The notes: a model not told the origin generated them from the letters alone. Counted from the first letter of the stretch, positions 20,830 through 32,189 are shown. The stretch is 64,000 bases of DNA from Bombyx mori (GCF_030269925.1 NC_085131.1:12013501-12077500); one strand, 5' to 3'. Numbers and translations are program-made.

Positions 20830-21236
20830 GGCGTGTGTCCATTAATCGGCTTGTGGGCTGGATATACTCAAAGATCGTACAACGCTCTTCGTGTTCAATA
20901 TAATAACGCGTTTAGGGTGCTTGTGGTGCTACCCCGTTTTTGTAGCGTATCAGGGATGTTTGCAGACGCGCACATAGATTGTTTTTACGCTACCATGCGT
21001 AAGAGGTGTGCATCTCTGGTAAGCAGAGTGAGGGCCAGCTCCAACAGTATCCTGAGCATGATCAAAAGCAGGCTGGACTGTGTATACATGGGTCGCTGTG
21101 GTGCCATCTCCCATGGGATGTAACGACAGTAATTCATTGTGATGTAAATATAACTACTAACATAGGTGTAAGTCTTACTAACAATTTGTATGAGTCATGG
21201 TTACTTGCAATAAAAACATTATTATTATTATTATTA
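20830..21236 (+). pseudogene. non-LTR retrotransposon 3' end (C-terminal ORF)
   Basis: The frame includes ALRVQYNNAFRVLVVLPRFC, then SGMFADAHIDCFYATMRKR and ends 'GAISHGM'. This is the C-terminal tail of a LINE polyprotein, past the RT. The 3' end is 'gcaataaaaacattatt' followed by an (ATT)n tail. The clade is uncertain; L2-like is my best guess. 5'-truncated. The Met at 20833 is not a true start. Confidence 0.65.
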
Positions 21237-21239
21237 ACC

Positions 21240-22130
21240 CATGTAGGCCAATAAAACAGAAAGTAATGCTCTAGTCATCACTTTGTTAAAGTTGTTAATT
21301 CTTTATATTTGAAGAATAAAAATGATTAAACAAAACTTCTCAAAAGGTGAACGAATTCACGCAAGATAAAAAGGAGTTTTCGCACTACCGTTAGGTGCGG
21401 TGCGACAGCAAAAGTTGTTACAGAAAACCGCACGAGTCTCGACACAGTTTTAAAACTGCAACAGTTACCGGAGTGTTTCACGCCTTTTAAACTTCAAGTT
21501 TGATGAAGTGAGATTAAGTTGGAGTCCCGACTTGGATACTATTAAAACCTCGGACGAATTAATGTTTTACGTTCTCCCGGGATAGCTAGTTCGTACTTGA
21601 TAATGGCGTTATTGTTATAAGTACTATTATTTAACGGGCTCTGAGTGCGATCTTAGTTTTAATGACTTCGGATAGCAGACTGAAGATTGCCGATAGATTG
21701 GTAGGAGTAAACATATCTATCTACCCTGTTTCTAGTCTGTTTTTGAGTGTTACCACTCGAACTACAGGAGTATATCTTGCAGTTTTGAAGTGAAACTTTT
21801 ATTACATCGTCTCAAACTTTTTCGTCTGTGTGTCGCATGTCGCGTGACGGTCGGCCGCGGAGTAGGGTATAAAGTGAAAGGCGTTCGTCAGAGCAGCCAA
21901 GGCCAATATGGCGGCGCCTATAGTTCGCAGCAGCTGACCGTGTAGTGTATAGACTATTACTCATTTGTGCCAGTGCTCCACGCTATTTTGTTTGTTTTTG
22001 TCAGTCTTTAATGTAAATGTTGTTTGTCAGAGTTAAATGTCTATAATGTGAAAAAAAGTTTCACTTTTACCGTGGTTTCATAAAACCATTTTTTCGGAAC
22101 ACTCTGAGAGCCAATTGTTTTTTACTAATC
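21240..22130. other. no recognisable feature
   Basis: Unassigned sequence. GAAGTGAAACTTT (21787-21799) and AAAGTTTCACTTT (22056-22068) are two more of the recurrent palindromes and lie about 270 bp apart. Confidence 0.4.
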
Positions 22131-22139
22131 CTTACAGTA

Positions 22140-22437
22140 GATTCGGAAAAAATCCGAAAAATGCTCTCTTCCATTTGCCGAGAACGTGTTATGAGCTTCT
22201 TCGGACACGTCATGCGGTCTCCCAGACATGAATTAGAGAAGCTCATAACTACGGGTCGCATAGAGGGCAAGCGCGCCGTGGGCAGAACACCATCCAGATG
22301 GTCAGATCTAGCAAGAGAAGCATTTGGTGGTAGTCTGTACCATGCAGTCCATGCTACCCATGATCGAGCACATTGGAAGTACGTCGCATGTGGTCGCGAG
22401 CCTCAGTAGTGAGGGAACGATATAGAAGAACAGTAGA
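22140..22437 (+). pseudogene. RTE-clade LINE, C-terminal ORF fragment
   Basis: The frame encodes RERVMSFFGHVMRSPRHELE, then EGKRAVGRTPSRWSDLAREA and HATHDRAHWKYVACGREPQ before a stop at 22407-22409. The 'FFGH..R......KLI..G...GKR..GR...RW.D' pattern is the RTE ORF C-terminal signature. Better preserved than the copy at 7440. 5'-truncated. Confidence 0.75.
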
Positions 22438-22675
22438 TTTGACTCAATTGATAGCCGGAAGCCATCACTCCTTTTTCCTTGGAAGTTTTTTGCATAAGTA
22501 GGTAAAGTGCTTATGGCCTTAAGCATTGAGGTTACAATATTTTTAAGCTTGATGCATGATTACTTCGCTGCAGAAATTGGCAGGTAGACGGTATCTAGTC
22601 GTACTTAGACTCTAGGCTTACAATAGGTACGATTGTACATGCTATACTGCATAAACTCGATCTTCGTCCAGCGAA

Positions 22676-22890
22676 CTAACCCATAGACACATCCCACTGA
22701 GTTTCTCGCCGGGTTTTCTCAGTGGATCACGATTCCTACCCGGTGGTAGATTCTGTGAAGCACTGCCCTTACTAGGGATAGTATTAGCAAATTCTTTCAG
22801 GTTGAGTGAATTATAGGTGAGCTCACCTATCCGTCCGGGCGTAGCTGAAATAGCCTTGTAGGCTACCAGCGAATAGGCAAAGGGAAAAAA
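22676..22890 (+). mobile_element. LINE-C 3' end
   Basis: 'cccactgagtttctcgccgg' to 'gctgaaatagccttgtaggc' and a short A-run. It has diverged from other copies in the middle ('gggatagtattagcaaattc'). Confidence 0.7.
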
Positions 22891-23515
22891 CTGGATTCAT
22901 TGTAGAGATTTACAAAATGTCAGGCACGAAATATATTCAAATGTTAAGAGTGTGAAACTGCCCTTAAAGTTAGATTACTTTGTTAGTTAAGTATCATAAT
23001 TTGAACTATTAGTCGAGGTCGCTCGTAATAAGCCCGTTGAAATATCAGTCTAGATAGTTGTAGGAAGATAAAGGGCACGAGAATTAGGTACTGGCTCCTG
23101 ACAGGTTAATTACTGTTTAAGTTCAGGTACACCATAATCCCGGAGCAAAACGAAATAATGTCATTGACCTCTGAAATAGAAGAATGTTAGAATTTCGATT
23201 CTTGTGACGGTTTCATAATTATGGCCATAAATATTAACTTATTAGTTCAGGACAGGATATTTTCTCTCCTAAGCTTATTGATACGCCAAAGTCAATGTTT
23301 ATATGCCGTGTTTTTGTGTTAAAAAATTTCACTGATCGAAAGCTAATTCAATCGACAAATGTTTCAATTACTTTTTTTTCAATTTGCACTTTGAGTCCCG
23401 AAGACAAACTCTAAATTGAATTGTACAACTGCTGACCCGCCCTTTAAATTTGATTGCATTCTCTTCTACGGTAAAAACAGTCAGGATTGTAGTACGTTTC
23501 CAAGTTGGCCCAAGT
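22891..23515. other. no recognisable feature
   Basis: AT-rich, no gene or shared repeat seen. Confidence 0.45.
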
Positions 23516-23518
23516 TAA

Positions 23519-23875
23519 GCCAATTTTTCGAATGAAATACGTACTTAACAAATGTTCACGATTGACTTCCACGGTCAAGGAATAACATCGTGTAGTAAAA
23601 ATGAAACCTGCAAAATTATAATTTGCGTAATTACTGGTGGTAGGACCTCTTGTGAGTCCGTAGGCGTAGGTACCACCACCCCGCCTATTTCTGCCGTGAA
23701 GCAGTAATGCGTTTCGGTTTGCAGGGTGGGGCGTCCGTTGTAACTATACTGAGACCTTAGAACTTATATCTCAAGGTGGGTGGCGCATTTACGTTGTAGA
23801 TGTCTATGGGCTCCAGTAACCACTTAACTGCTAGTGGGCTGTGAGCTCGTCCACCCATCTATGCAATAAAAAAAA
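23519..23875 (+). mobile_element. SINE-A, body and tail
   Basis: It starts in the SINE body ('aatgaaatacgtacttaaca'), contains 'aaattataatttgcgtaatt' and the full tail. The tRNA head is missing, so it is truncated just downstream of the B-box. Confidence 0.85.
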
Positions 23876-24204
23876 CCGGTATTTTTGAAAATCTAGGAAA
23901 ACTGTTCAATTATAACAATCCAAATTATTTTTCATTCTTATTATTATGTTTAACTCTGTGGAACACAAAAACAAAATTAAAGCTACTTCTAAACGGTCAT
24001 TGTACCCAAATCGATCCAGGATCTTGTCAGTAAAAAGCTGACGGCACAGAATTACGATCGGTTCGTGTTCCGCCTTGTCATTGCACACAATACGTAATTG
24101 CTGACATTTGACATTAACAATAATTAGTACTGAGCTTGGGGTATGGTTTAAACGTTGGAAAGTCGACCTTCCTTACATTTTTGCGTAATATTCTATTATT
24201 GTAT

Positions 24205-24453
24205 TACTAGTGGTGGAACCTTTTGTGAATCGGCGCGGGCAAGTACCACCACCCTGCCTATTTCTGGCGTGAAGCATTAATGCGTTTCGGTTTGAAGGGT
24301 GGGGCGGGGCAGCCGTTGTAATTATACTTGAGACCTTAGAACTTATATCTCAAGGTGGGTGGCGTATTTACGTTGTAGATGTCTATGGGCTCCAGTAACC
24401 ACTTAACACCAGGTGGGCTGTGAGCTCATCCACCCATCTAAGTAATAAAAAAA
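24205..24453 (+). mobile_element. SINE-A, 5'-truncated
   Basis: 'actagtggtggaacc' to 'taagtaataaaaaaa'. It has a small 'ggggc' duplication in the 'gggtggggcggggcagccg' block. Confidence 0.85.
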
Positions 24454-24920
24454 GTATTTCGTTATACTATTAAGAGTGTTTAGAAGTTAAAATGTGATGT
24501 GACAGAAATTACCATGCGGTAATACGAAGATATTTCTTCTATTCTTGTCTATTAAAATCCACACAGGCTATTTAATCAAAAATAGAACCGTAAAATCAAC
24601 TGATGAAAAATAAGTTTTGAACTTTCTGTCTTGTTTGAATAAACTTGGACCAAAACCGAAGGCCCGAAGCGATAATGATCGTCTAAGCACGTTCACAGTA
24701 GAAGTTCAAGAATTTAAATGACTCTACATTATAAATATCTTCAGTCAAAGCTTATTAAGATAGAGCAGACGCCTTCATTTTAAAATACAACTTATTGGAA
24801 GTGTTCATGGAGATGTTTGGGGCTACAGAATTCCTAATCATCAGTCACATTGCAATTTAAATATGTAATAGGTCAACTTATACAGTCGACCTATTAAATA
24901 ATTTATACTATTAATATTAT
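24454..24920. other. no recognisable feature
   Basis: AT-rich. A short inverted repeat, 'aataggtc' / 'gacctatt', lies near 24868-24896. Confidence 0.4.
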
Positions 24921-24924
24921 ATAA

Positions 24925-25160
24925 ACCTACAGTGGTTTTTACGGATGTTCCGTTATAACTACTGAACCGTGTATCCGATTGACTTGAAACATGGTATCCA
25001 TGTAGAAAATACATGTACTTAATGGATAGGCTAATATTTATATGAGTGTTGGACTGTCTACACCAGTTGTGGGAGCGTTAATGATGAGAATCTTTGCGGT
25101 GGTGAGAAATAATAATATCAATTTTAAATGCCCAGCGAAGCGGACGGGTACAGCTATATA
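24925..25160 (+). repeat. dispersed repeat family G, copy 2
   Basis: Plus-strand partner of 510-732: 'ggtttttacggatgttccg', 'acttgaaacatggtatcc', 'aaatgcccagcgaagcgg'. Confidence 0.6.
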
Positions 25161-26205
25161 GTCAACTTATAAAGTTGCCGTTTTAAAAGAAGGACATTGA
25201 AAAATTACCATTGCGTTAGCTTCGATGCGGCCATACCATGGGTGGATGTTTTTATTGATAGAAATTAAAAATATGTACATACAAAAAATTACTAACTTTC
25301 TCTTTACTAAATGGAAATTTCTTAAGTACAGATCTAATATATTCATTTTTCGATACGTTTTTAAGTTTTTATAAATATAATAGTTTGTGTATTTAATTAC
25401 TTTCTAAGGTGTTATTTCTTTATCATGACTCTGTTATCAAGTTTTGGTCGTTTTGTTGGTGTAATAATGTGTTTAATGATCCCGGGTCATCAGTTCGTGT
25501 TTTTAACTCTAGTAATAATATATTCTCTGTACTAATAACATAAGAAAAAATCCTATCTTATATCGACGCATTGTTATTAAGAAAAATAAGTCCCAGTCAA
25601 TGTTTAACCGCATAATGATATAGTTATTACAACACCTTATTTATACCTGAATATGAAACAAATATATTCATATTTATACGAATAATAATAAGATAGATAG
25701 GATATTGGATAAGTTTATTTGCAATACATATTTTACTCGATAGTTTGAATATTAATCATAAGAGATATATATCTACATAATATACGCGCGCGAACTTAAT
25801 TTGGAGGATCACAGATCCGTATTGAGTGCTTTTGTCAAATAATTACTGAACTTCTATTAATGCCTGCGTGATGATAAGATACAGAAGAACAAAAGCCACA
25901 AATATAAATTCACCGCAATACGAATAGATATTGTGGGGATCACACACAGTGTATTTTCTCTCTGAAGTTACCTCCCATATATTTGGTATTTATTGAGCGC
26001 AATGGCACGCCGTATTTGCCTTCAAATAAGGTCTAGCGTAAATATAGTACTATGGACAGGGTGTGGCTATCTATATCTCTAGCCTTGCCCCATCCAAAAG
26101 CGATAGTTATCATTTTCTCTACCAATTAAGGTATCTATTTAAAAATATTAGAGCACTTAAACCATTTTCATGAAATTTGTCGACTCACCTTCATAGGGAT
26201 ATTTT
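25161..26205. other. no recognisable feature
   Basis: AT-rich and unassigned. Confidence 0.45.
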
Positions 26206-26267
26206 CAATGATGGCGTTAGGTATTTCCCATTTGAAATTAAGAGGTGAAACTGTACCCAGTGTAGCG

Positions 26268-26384
26268 GTAGGCAGCGGCTCGGCTCTGCCCCTAGCATTG
26301 CTGAAGTCCAAGGGCGACGGTAACCACTCACCATCAGGTGGGCCGTGTGCTCGTCTGCTTATAGGGGCAATAAAAAAAAAAACT
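26268..26384 (+). mobile_element. LINE-B 3' tail
   Basis: 'gtaggcagcggctcggctct' to 'ggggcaataaaaaaaaaaa'. Only the last 115 bp or so of the CR1-like LINE. The 75-codon frame over it is a by-product of that LINE's C-terminus. Confidence 0.8.
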
Positions 26385-26825
26385 TTTGGCTACGTAAGCC
26401 CCATGAACTTCATACTGGTTTATACCGAAATATAGTCGTAACTTAAATAATAACCAAACAATCTAAATACGTTCCCGATTAGACAAAGAAAGGGAAGTCT
26501 TATAACGAATAGCTATAGATTTAGTTGATTCAGTTCCGTCCTATTGGTTACTTTACGCACGGTCAGATGCACTTCAGGGACGTACTCAGAAGGACGTAAA
26601 TAGAATATTGTTCCGAAGCCGACCCTGGCAATTGGGTCGGAAGGAATGGCTTCTCGTTTATGAGTGTGTAGTTTGAGTATTTTGTGATGTTGTTATTGTT
26701 AGGTTGGGCCTTTTGTGTTTTTAGGTCCTTTAGATTGGCACTGCGAGTTTCAAAGTTTGGGTTTTGGCGTTTTCTACTTTTGTTTACTTTTTTGTTGGTA
26801 CTGTTGTGTTCTTACTATCTTCTCA
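26385..26825. other. no recognisable feature
   Basis: Unassigned sequence preceding the GC-rich insertion. Confidence 0.4.
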
Positions 26826-26840
26826 GGGTTAAGTCTGTTA

Positions 26841-27272
26841 CCGCTCAGCCCCCGTAGGGACTATCAGGCGGCGGGTGCGGGGGCGCCCGGTACTCGACTG
26901 TCGGTCCGGTGGTGGGGCGGTGCAAGGTGGCTCCTGTGCGCAGCCCACGGTGTATCTCCCGAAATGACGTCCTTCGGGATTTTCCCGGAGATGAAATCCC
27001 GTCTTATCATCAGGACGGGTACCGGCGAAGGCGGACTTTCGGCGCGCACTGCGGTACCGTAGGTCTGGCGTAGCCGGTGTGGTGGAGCTCGATGGGGTTT
27101 AGTCGGTAGTCGTTCTTCGCGCGCCTTTTTCAAGGCGTAGTCTCTTGCGAGGAATTCGGGGAGGTGGAGGACCTTCTCGTCCCCCTCTTCCTCTCAGGAG
27201 GCGCCGGAGTCCGACATAACCCGGTTCGTTACCCCTCCCGGACCGGGTATCCGTAAATGGATTCCCCAGCAT
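26841..27272. mobile_element. GC-rich insertion with 15-bp target duplication
   Basis: 432 bp, far more GC- and CpG-rich than its flanks, bounded by a perfect 15-bp direct repeat GGGTTAAGTCTGTTA (26826-26840 and 27273-27287). The length of the duplication points to target-primed reverse transcription, that is, a 5'-truncated non-LTR element. Neither end has a poly(A) run, which would fit clades that do not need one. Frames of 115 (+) and 89 (-) codons cross it, but I recognise neither; the orientation is undetermined. No other copy in the window. Confidence 0.7.
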
Positions 27273-27289
27273 GGGTTAAGTCTGTTAGA

Positions 27290-27610
27290 ATTGTATAATT
27301 CCTAAACGCATCTTTATGTTAATACCAAACTGACAGCTGTCACTCATCTAATATGTGTCAACGTCGTTCGTTCGTGTGCTCACCCTTTTTCTTCTTGCGT
27401 CGTCAATGAGTACGGACACAAATAATTGTATCGCCGATAGAATAAAAATTATCCATGAAAATCTGCGTCTTTATTATAAGAAACCCAGACGATCACTCCA
27501 ACAAAGTCTGCGTCAGAGCTCTTTAGTTTTGCATGCGATGTGCTATTACAGGCATCATCTTTAAATCATACAACTATGGACGCATGGAAATGTCCACTAC
27601 CCAGTGACAG
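27290..27610. other. no recognisable feature
   Basis: A 69-codon plus frame at 27355-27564 has no known signature. Confidence 0.4.
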
Positions 27611-27617
27611 GCTGCAC

Positions 27618-27853
27618 CTACTGAGTTTATAGCTTGATCTTTTCAATGGGTCGCGATGCCGATCTAGTGTTAGCTAATGAGGAGTTTTCTCAGTGAGTCG
27701 AGTTTTAGATCCGGTGGTAGATTCTGCGAAGCACTGCTCTTGCTAGGACCAGTGTTAGCAACACTTCCGGTTTGAGCTCCGTGAGCTCACCTACACGTTA
27801 AGGAGAAGCTGAAATAGCCTCTCAAGGTTATCAGCATAGGTTAAAAAAAAACT
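27618..27853 (+). mobile_element. LINE-C 3' end with partial internal duplication
   Basis: It begins with a degraded 'ctgagtttatagcttgatc ... cgatctagtgttag' stretch, then restarts with 'ttttctcagtgagtcgag' and continues normally to 'gctgaaatagcctctcaagg' and poly(A). The doubled start looks like two overlapping 3' ends or a small duplication. Confidence 0.65.
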
Positions 27854-27919
27854 CTGCACGTTTTTGACGTCTTTTGACAGTCAGTACTGCATAGGATGTG
27901 GAACGTTGTCTTTGACGAT

Positions 27920-28068
27920 TTTATTTATTTATTTTTTATTGCTTAGATGAGTGGACGAGCTCACAGCCCACCTGATGTTAAGTGGTTACTGGAGCCCATA
28001 GACGTCTACAACGTAAATGCGCCACTCACCTTGAGATATGAGTTCTAAGGTCTCAAGTATACTTACAA
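27920..28068 (-). mobile_element. SINE-A, tail only
   Basis: 'ttattgcttagatgagtgg' to 'gttctaaggtctcaagtata'. It stops about 150 bp from the 3' end, a 5' truncation. Confidence 0.85.
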
Positions 28069-28349
28069 GTTAGTAGATTAGTACTGTCCCTATTGCGGTG
28101 AGTGCACGGAACTCTGTCCGTGACAGATAGTACAGCCTTATGAGACCGTTATCATTCACGATTGTCATTTAATTAGTTCAGTCTCCATTTTATAGTTCAT
28201 TTATATAACTGGGTTCCGATCAGTGATTTTTTAATAGTAATAAATTCCTATGTGCTATAACTCGGTTACATTCCTGATGTCTGAGTCATATCCTGACATA
28301 AGAATGTCTTAATTTTATTGTATAGTGACTTACTCAAGGTGAATGATGC
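28069..28349. other. no recognisable feature
   Basis: Short unassigned gap between repeats. Confidence 0.4.
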
Positions 28350-28483
28350 TTTTTACTTGCACTTGTAGGCAAACGAGCAAACGGTCCACCTGATGTTGAG
28401 TAGTTACCGTCGCCCATGGACATCAGCAATGCCAGAAGCACAGACAAGCCCCTGTCTACCGCTAAGCCGTTGCCTACCGGGTG
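28350..28483 (-). mobile_element. LINE-B 3' tail, diverged
   Basis: 'cacttgtaggcaaacgagc', 'gtccacctgatgttgagtag' and 'cgttgcctaccg' correspond to the LINE-B 3' end in reverse. A degenerate SINE-A tail-like piece follows ('ggactcctgtaagaattt'). Confidence 0.7.
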
Positions 28484-28519
28484 TCTATGGACTCCTGTAA
28501 GAATTTAATACTAAGTGAG

Positions 28520-29180
28520 CCGTGAGCCATTTAGATCATACAATATGATGTATCGTTCGCTTTTCCTGTCAGTCCCAGATTACCTACTGAGGTAGAGGTT
28601 CAATTAAACATCAAATCCAAAAGTGTCCAAATCCAGAATAAGCCAGAAACATTTTACACCAATCCGTAATGTATATATATTTATGCTTGTTCTAACATTG
28701 TATCAATTCAAGTAAAAGAAAGTTCGAAAGCATTTATCGTCTATTTACTGCTAAATATATAAAAAGACACAAGAGCTGCGTGAGACAGGTGGAATTGTAT
28801 CGGTTTGTTTCTGTGTTAGTGTCGCGCGCTGGGGCATATCCGATAGGGTACCAATAACGCTATTTGTGGTGTACTCCCGGTAAGGTCATTAGATTCGACA
28901 CAGTATACAATAAATAAATTCTGGATTTTGACTTGTAATGAATGCAGTTGCAGTGTCGATGGTTTGGTTGGGTGATCTAATTAACCAAGATGGCTGAAAG
29001 ACTTATAGCATGTGCGTTTATGTCTGGATTTGAGATTCCTGGAGGCAAGTTGTTTTTTATTATAAAATGTATATATTTCTTGGTGTAGACCCATACACTC
29101 ACCATATTTTGTGTGCCTACGGGATTTTCCTTTTATGAATTCTCCCGTGGCGAGTCGAGCGTCTGTATTTTATTATTTCC
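28520..29180. other. no recognisable feature
   Basis: Unassigned. 'gtcgcgcgctgggg' near 28830 recalls the inner edge of the solo LTR, but the rest does not align. Confidence 0.4.
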
Positions 29181-29182
29181 AC

Positions 29183-29287
29183 TTTAGGCAGACAGAACGT
29201 ACCGCCCGCTGATGATGGTAGGTAGTTACCGTCTCTCATTGACATCAGTAAAGCCAGGGGAGCAGTAAAGCCGCCGCGTACTGCTAG
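29183..29287 (-). mobile_element. LINE-B 3' tail, diverged
   Basis: 'taggcagacagaacgtaccg', 'gatggtaggtagttaccgtc' and 'catcagtaaagccagg' match the LINE-B tail at lower identity. Confidence 0.6.
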
Positions 29288-29352
29288 ACAGGTAGGATAA
29301 AAAGTAGATAGTGATCATAGTCAGAGTACTAAAGTACATCCGTTGTATGTAT

Positions 29353-29900
29353 TGTTGTGAGCTGGGTCTCACGATAAATGAAAACTCTTTACCGTAATAC
29401 CAATTGAAACTCAATTACATTATTACATTAATTAAGGTAGACTTTCATTTTGAGATCACAATCCACTTCTTTGTTTGTTGAGGTGCTCCGTTCATCGTTT
29501 TGCCTCGAAAGGGTCATTTACTGGTGGTAGGGTTGTGAGCCCGCGCGGGTAGGTACCACCACTCTGCCTATTTCTGCCGTAAAGCAGTAATGCGTTTCGT
29601 TTTGAAGGGTGGGCCAGCCGTTGTAACTATACTTGAGACCTTAGAACGTATATCTCAAGGTGGGTGGCGAATTTACGTTGTTGATGTCTATGGGCTCCAG
29701 TAACCACTTAACACCAGGTGGGCTGTGAGCTCATCCATCCATCTAAGCAATAATAAAAAAATCGAAGCATTTCAAGTCACGCTTTTATAGTCGTTTAGAC
29801 TATGTCTACACTATTCCAGAACATTCCAACATCCAATAGAACTGGAACATTCAAGAAATGTTCTAGACTCTTCTTGACTGTGTCGATAACCTTGAGATCA
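29353..29900 (-). mobile_element. solo LTR, copy 3, split by SINE-A
   Basis: Left part 29353-29519 ('gagctgggtctcacgataaa', 'gtgctccgttcatcgttttg') and right part 29761-29900 ('tcacgcttttatagtcg') line up with consecutive parts of the LTR at 20212-20570. The SINE at 29520-29760 lies between them. The most diverged of the three LTR copies. Confidence 0.6.
29520..29760 (+). mobile_element. SINE-A inserted in the LTR
   Basis: 'actggtggtagggttgtgag' to 'taagcaataataaaaa'. It has a small deletion near its start. Confidence 0.85.
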
Positions 29901-30356
29901 ATAGAACACTCTCAATTCAACCGGTTTAGTGAAAAAATGTTCTAAAGCATCCAAGAAATGTTCCAGAACATTCGAGAGATGTTCCAGTTTCGTGATACGT
30001 TTTTGTTATATTACGACAGCTGGTATGACCTGTACCGGACATAAGAGCATAATTTACAAAACAATCTGCAAATGGATCAAATGCGATAACCACAGTACGT
30101 CTATCATCGATCTCACTACATCCGATAACATAAGAAATACTGTCATATACTAAAATATAAACCCGTACAAGACTATATACATAGGTACGAGTAACCTAAT
30201 ATCACACCGAGCCACTCCAGAATAAATAAAATGTTTATCGTTCACTCTCTATATTTGATAGAAAATATATTTCGATACATACGGACCTGATGTGATATCT
30301 GTCAATATTCTATCCTGAGTTATTGCTTCATTCCGGACATATTTAATCGTGAATTA
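29901..30356. other. no recognisable feature
   Basis: It contains short repeats of the 'aagaaatgttc' / 'agaacattc' kind near 29850-29990 (inverted motifs like heat-shock elements, which may be coincidental). No gene. Confidence 0.35.
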
Positions 30357-30477
30357 TAACATGGATTTCTTGCTTCCAAGTCCTTTGTGACGTGTTGATT
30401 TCGTGGAATCTTTAGACTTTATATCGCTTGCGAGAAAATTAGATTTATTCGAATTTCATTCTTTGGCGTCCTGTGAA
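30357..30477. repeat. unique segment duplicated at 46760
   Basis: 'aacatggatttcttgcttcc' to 'tttggcgtcctgtgaa' is repeated almost identically at 46762-46881. The continuation of the repeat lies beyond the SINE, at about 30735-30795. Confidence 0.75.
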
Positions 30478-30730
30478 TTTTTTTTTTTTTTTTTATTGCT
30501 TAGATGGGTGGACGAGCTCACAGCCCACCTGATGTTAAGTGGTTACTGGAGCCCATAGACATCTACAGCGTAAATGCGCCACCCACCTTGAGATATAAGT
30601 TCTAAGGTCTCAATATAGTTACAACGGCTGCCCCACCCTTCAAACCGAAACGCATTACTGCTTCACGGCAGAAATAGGTAGGGTGATGGTACCTACCCGT
30701 GCGGACTCACAAGAGGTCCTACCACCAGTA
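30478..30730 (-). mobile_element. SINE-A, 5'-truncated
   Basis: Poly(T) then 'attgcttagatgggtggacg' to 'ggtcctaccaccagta'. Absent at the paralogous locus 46881-46885, which acts as an empty site. Confidence 0.9.
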
Positions 30731-30794
30731 AGACTTCTGACTTTTTCTACGTTTTGTATTAGGTAATATAGATTTACCACGATATCTCCTTTTT

Positions 30795-31175
30795 TTCCTA
30801 CTTATGCTGATAGCCTTGATAGGCTATTTCAGTTTTGCCTTGACGTGTAGGTGAGCTCACGGGGCTCAAACCGGGAGTGTTGCTAACACTGGCCCTAGTA
30901 AGAGCAGTGCTCCGCAGAATCTACCACCGGATCGGAAACGTGACCCAGTGAGAAGATCCGGCGAGAAACTTAGTGGGCTGTGTTTATCTATGGGTTAATT
31001 TACTCGTCGAGCCCTTCGTCGCAAGTGACGGGTTCGGCGAGGACGGTGACCGGTGCTTGAGGTACCTAAAAGCATCATTAATGGATCGGGAGGATCCGTA
31101 ATGACGTGCTTAGGGCGACGGCAACTGTTTACCGTTCGGTCTACAGGATAAGGTAAAAAAAAATTACAAAATGTG
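30795..31175 (-). mobile_element. LINE-C 3' end with ORF C-terminus
   Basis: The non-coding 3' part is followed (to the right) by coding sequence: the minus frame gives RPKHVITDPPDPLMMLLGTS and 'RPRRTRHLRRRARRVN' then stop. This parallels the LINE-J C-terminus 'RPRHVLTDPSDPITFALDA..RTRRTRQRGRRAT', so LINE-C is a Jockey-clade relative of LINE-J. Strongly 5'-truncated. Confidence 0.8.
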
Positions 31176-31210
31176 TGCAATTCACACGTGGTAGAAGTGA
31201 AACCTTCCAA

Positions 31211-32035
31211 AATTAAAATACAATTATCCTAAATGTCTTAAGTATATGTAAAATTTTGTCATTAGTAAATAATTGTAAGGTAGCGCCCTCTGTGAATTGA
31301 TATTTTAATTTCACGTATAATCCTAAATTTAAATTCACTACAAGAGCTTCATACACACGTTAGTATTAAAAAATCTCACAGATGGCGCTGTATTAAATAG
31401 TATGTATATTTCTGTCTCATTCTTTGCTGGCTTCATCCTACACATTTTTGTATTTGTGTCTCTTACCTGTCGTTTTTCCGTTGTATCCGGTTTGAAATCA
31501 TCACGATTCTAAAGAAGTTTTCACTTCAAAAACTGTATTTCCCCTTCAAAGCGTTGGACCAAAATGTGTAAGTGACAAAATCGTAAAGCAAGCTAATCTT
31601 ACCAACTAAGATTAAATTCTGTACAGAGAGTTAAACACGTACTGCGGGTTCCTACAATCGTCCATCACCAGATGAAACATTTGAACTTTCTACGCAATTA
31701 AAAATAGACGTATTTTCTAACTATATCATGGGACTCGTATCGTTAATGATATTTTATGATTAAGATTCCTAGAACTTCTCGAACAAAGATGCTAATTTAT
31801 AGAGCCGACTTAAAATGTAATACTAGATTTGGTGTAATAAAAACTAGTGTGATAAATTATTTCGTTAAAATTGATAAAAATTAAAGTGTATCACAAGCAT
31901 TTAAATAATTCTTTATGACCAACAGTTATGCAAAAAATACGCAGGAAAATTGAGTGTTTTAAATTGAATCTCAAAAGTTTGAAATGTTACCTTTTGGTAT
32001 TGAGTTATCGATTTGTTTTAAACTACTTTTCGATC
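31211..32035. other. no recognisable feature
   Basis: AT-rich. It has 'gatggcgctgt' and 'tagcgccctctgtg' motifs and a GAAGTTTTCACTTC palindrome (31514-31527). Possibly an old non-autonomous element between about 31270 and 31530, unproven. Confidence 0.35.
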
Positions 32036-32043
32036 TAATCTTA

Positions 32044-32136
32044 CACGCACGCACGCACGCACTCACGCACTCACGCACGCACACGCACACACACCCACAA
32101 GCACACGCACACACACACGCATACGCACTCACACAT
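32044..32136. repeat. (CACG)n/(CA)n microsatellite
   Basis: Impure run of CACG, CACT and CA units. Long frames on both strands here are translations of the repeat. Confidence 0.9.
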
Positions 32137-32189
32137 AGTGCCCGCGCTACAGAAAGAACCAACAGTATCTTGAGATCTGGCAGTTTGGG

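Noticed and set aside
26715..27133. Genes in the GC-rich island
   Set aside because: Frames exist on both strands simply because GC-rich DNA has few stops; one starts outside the insertion and crosses its boundary.
29830..29990. Heat-shock element cluster
   Set aside because: GAA/TTC-like motifs recur, but lie within decayed LTR and AT-rich sequence and have irregular spacing; no gene nearby.
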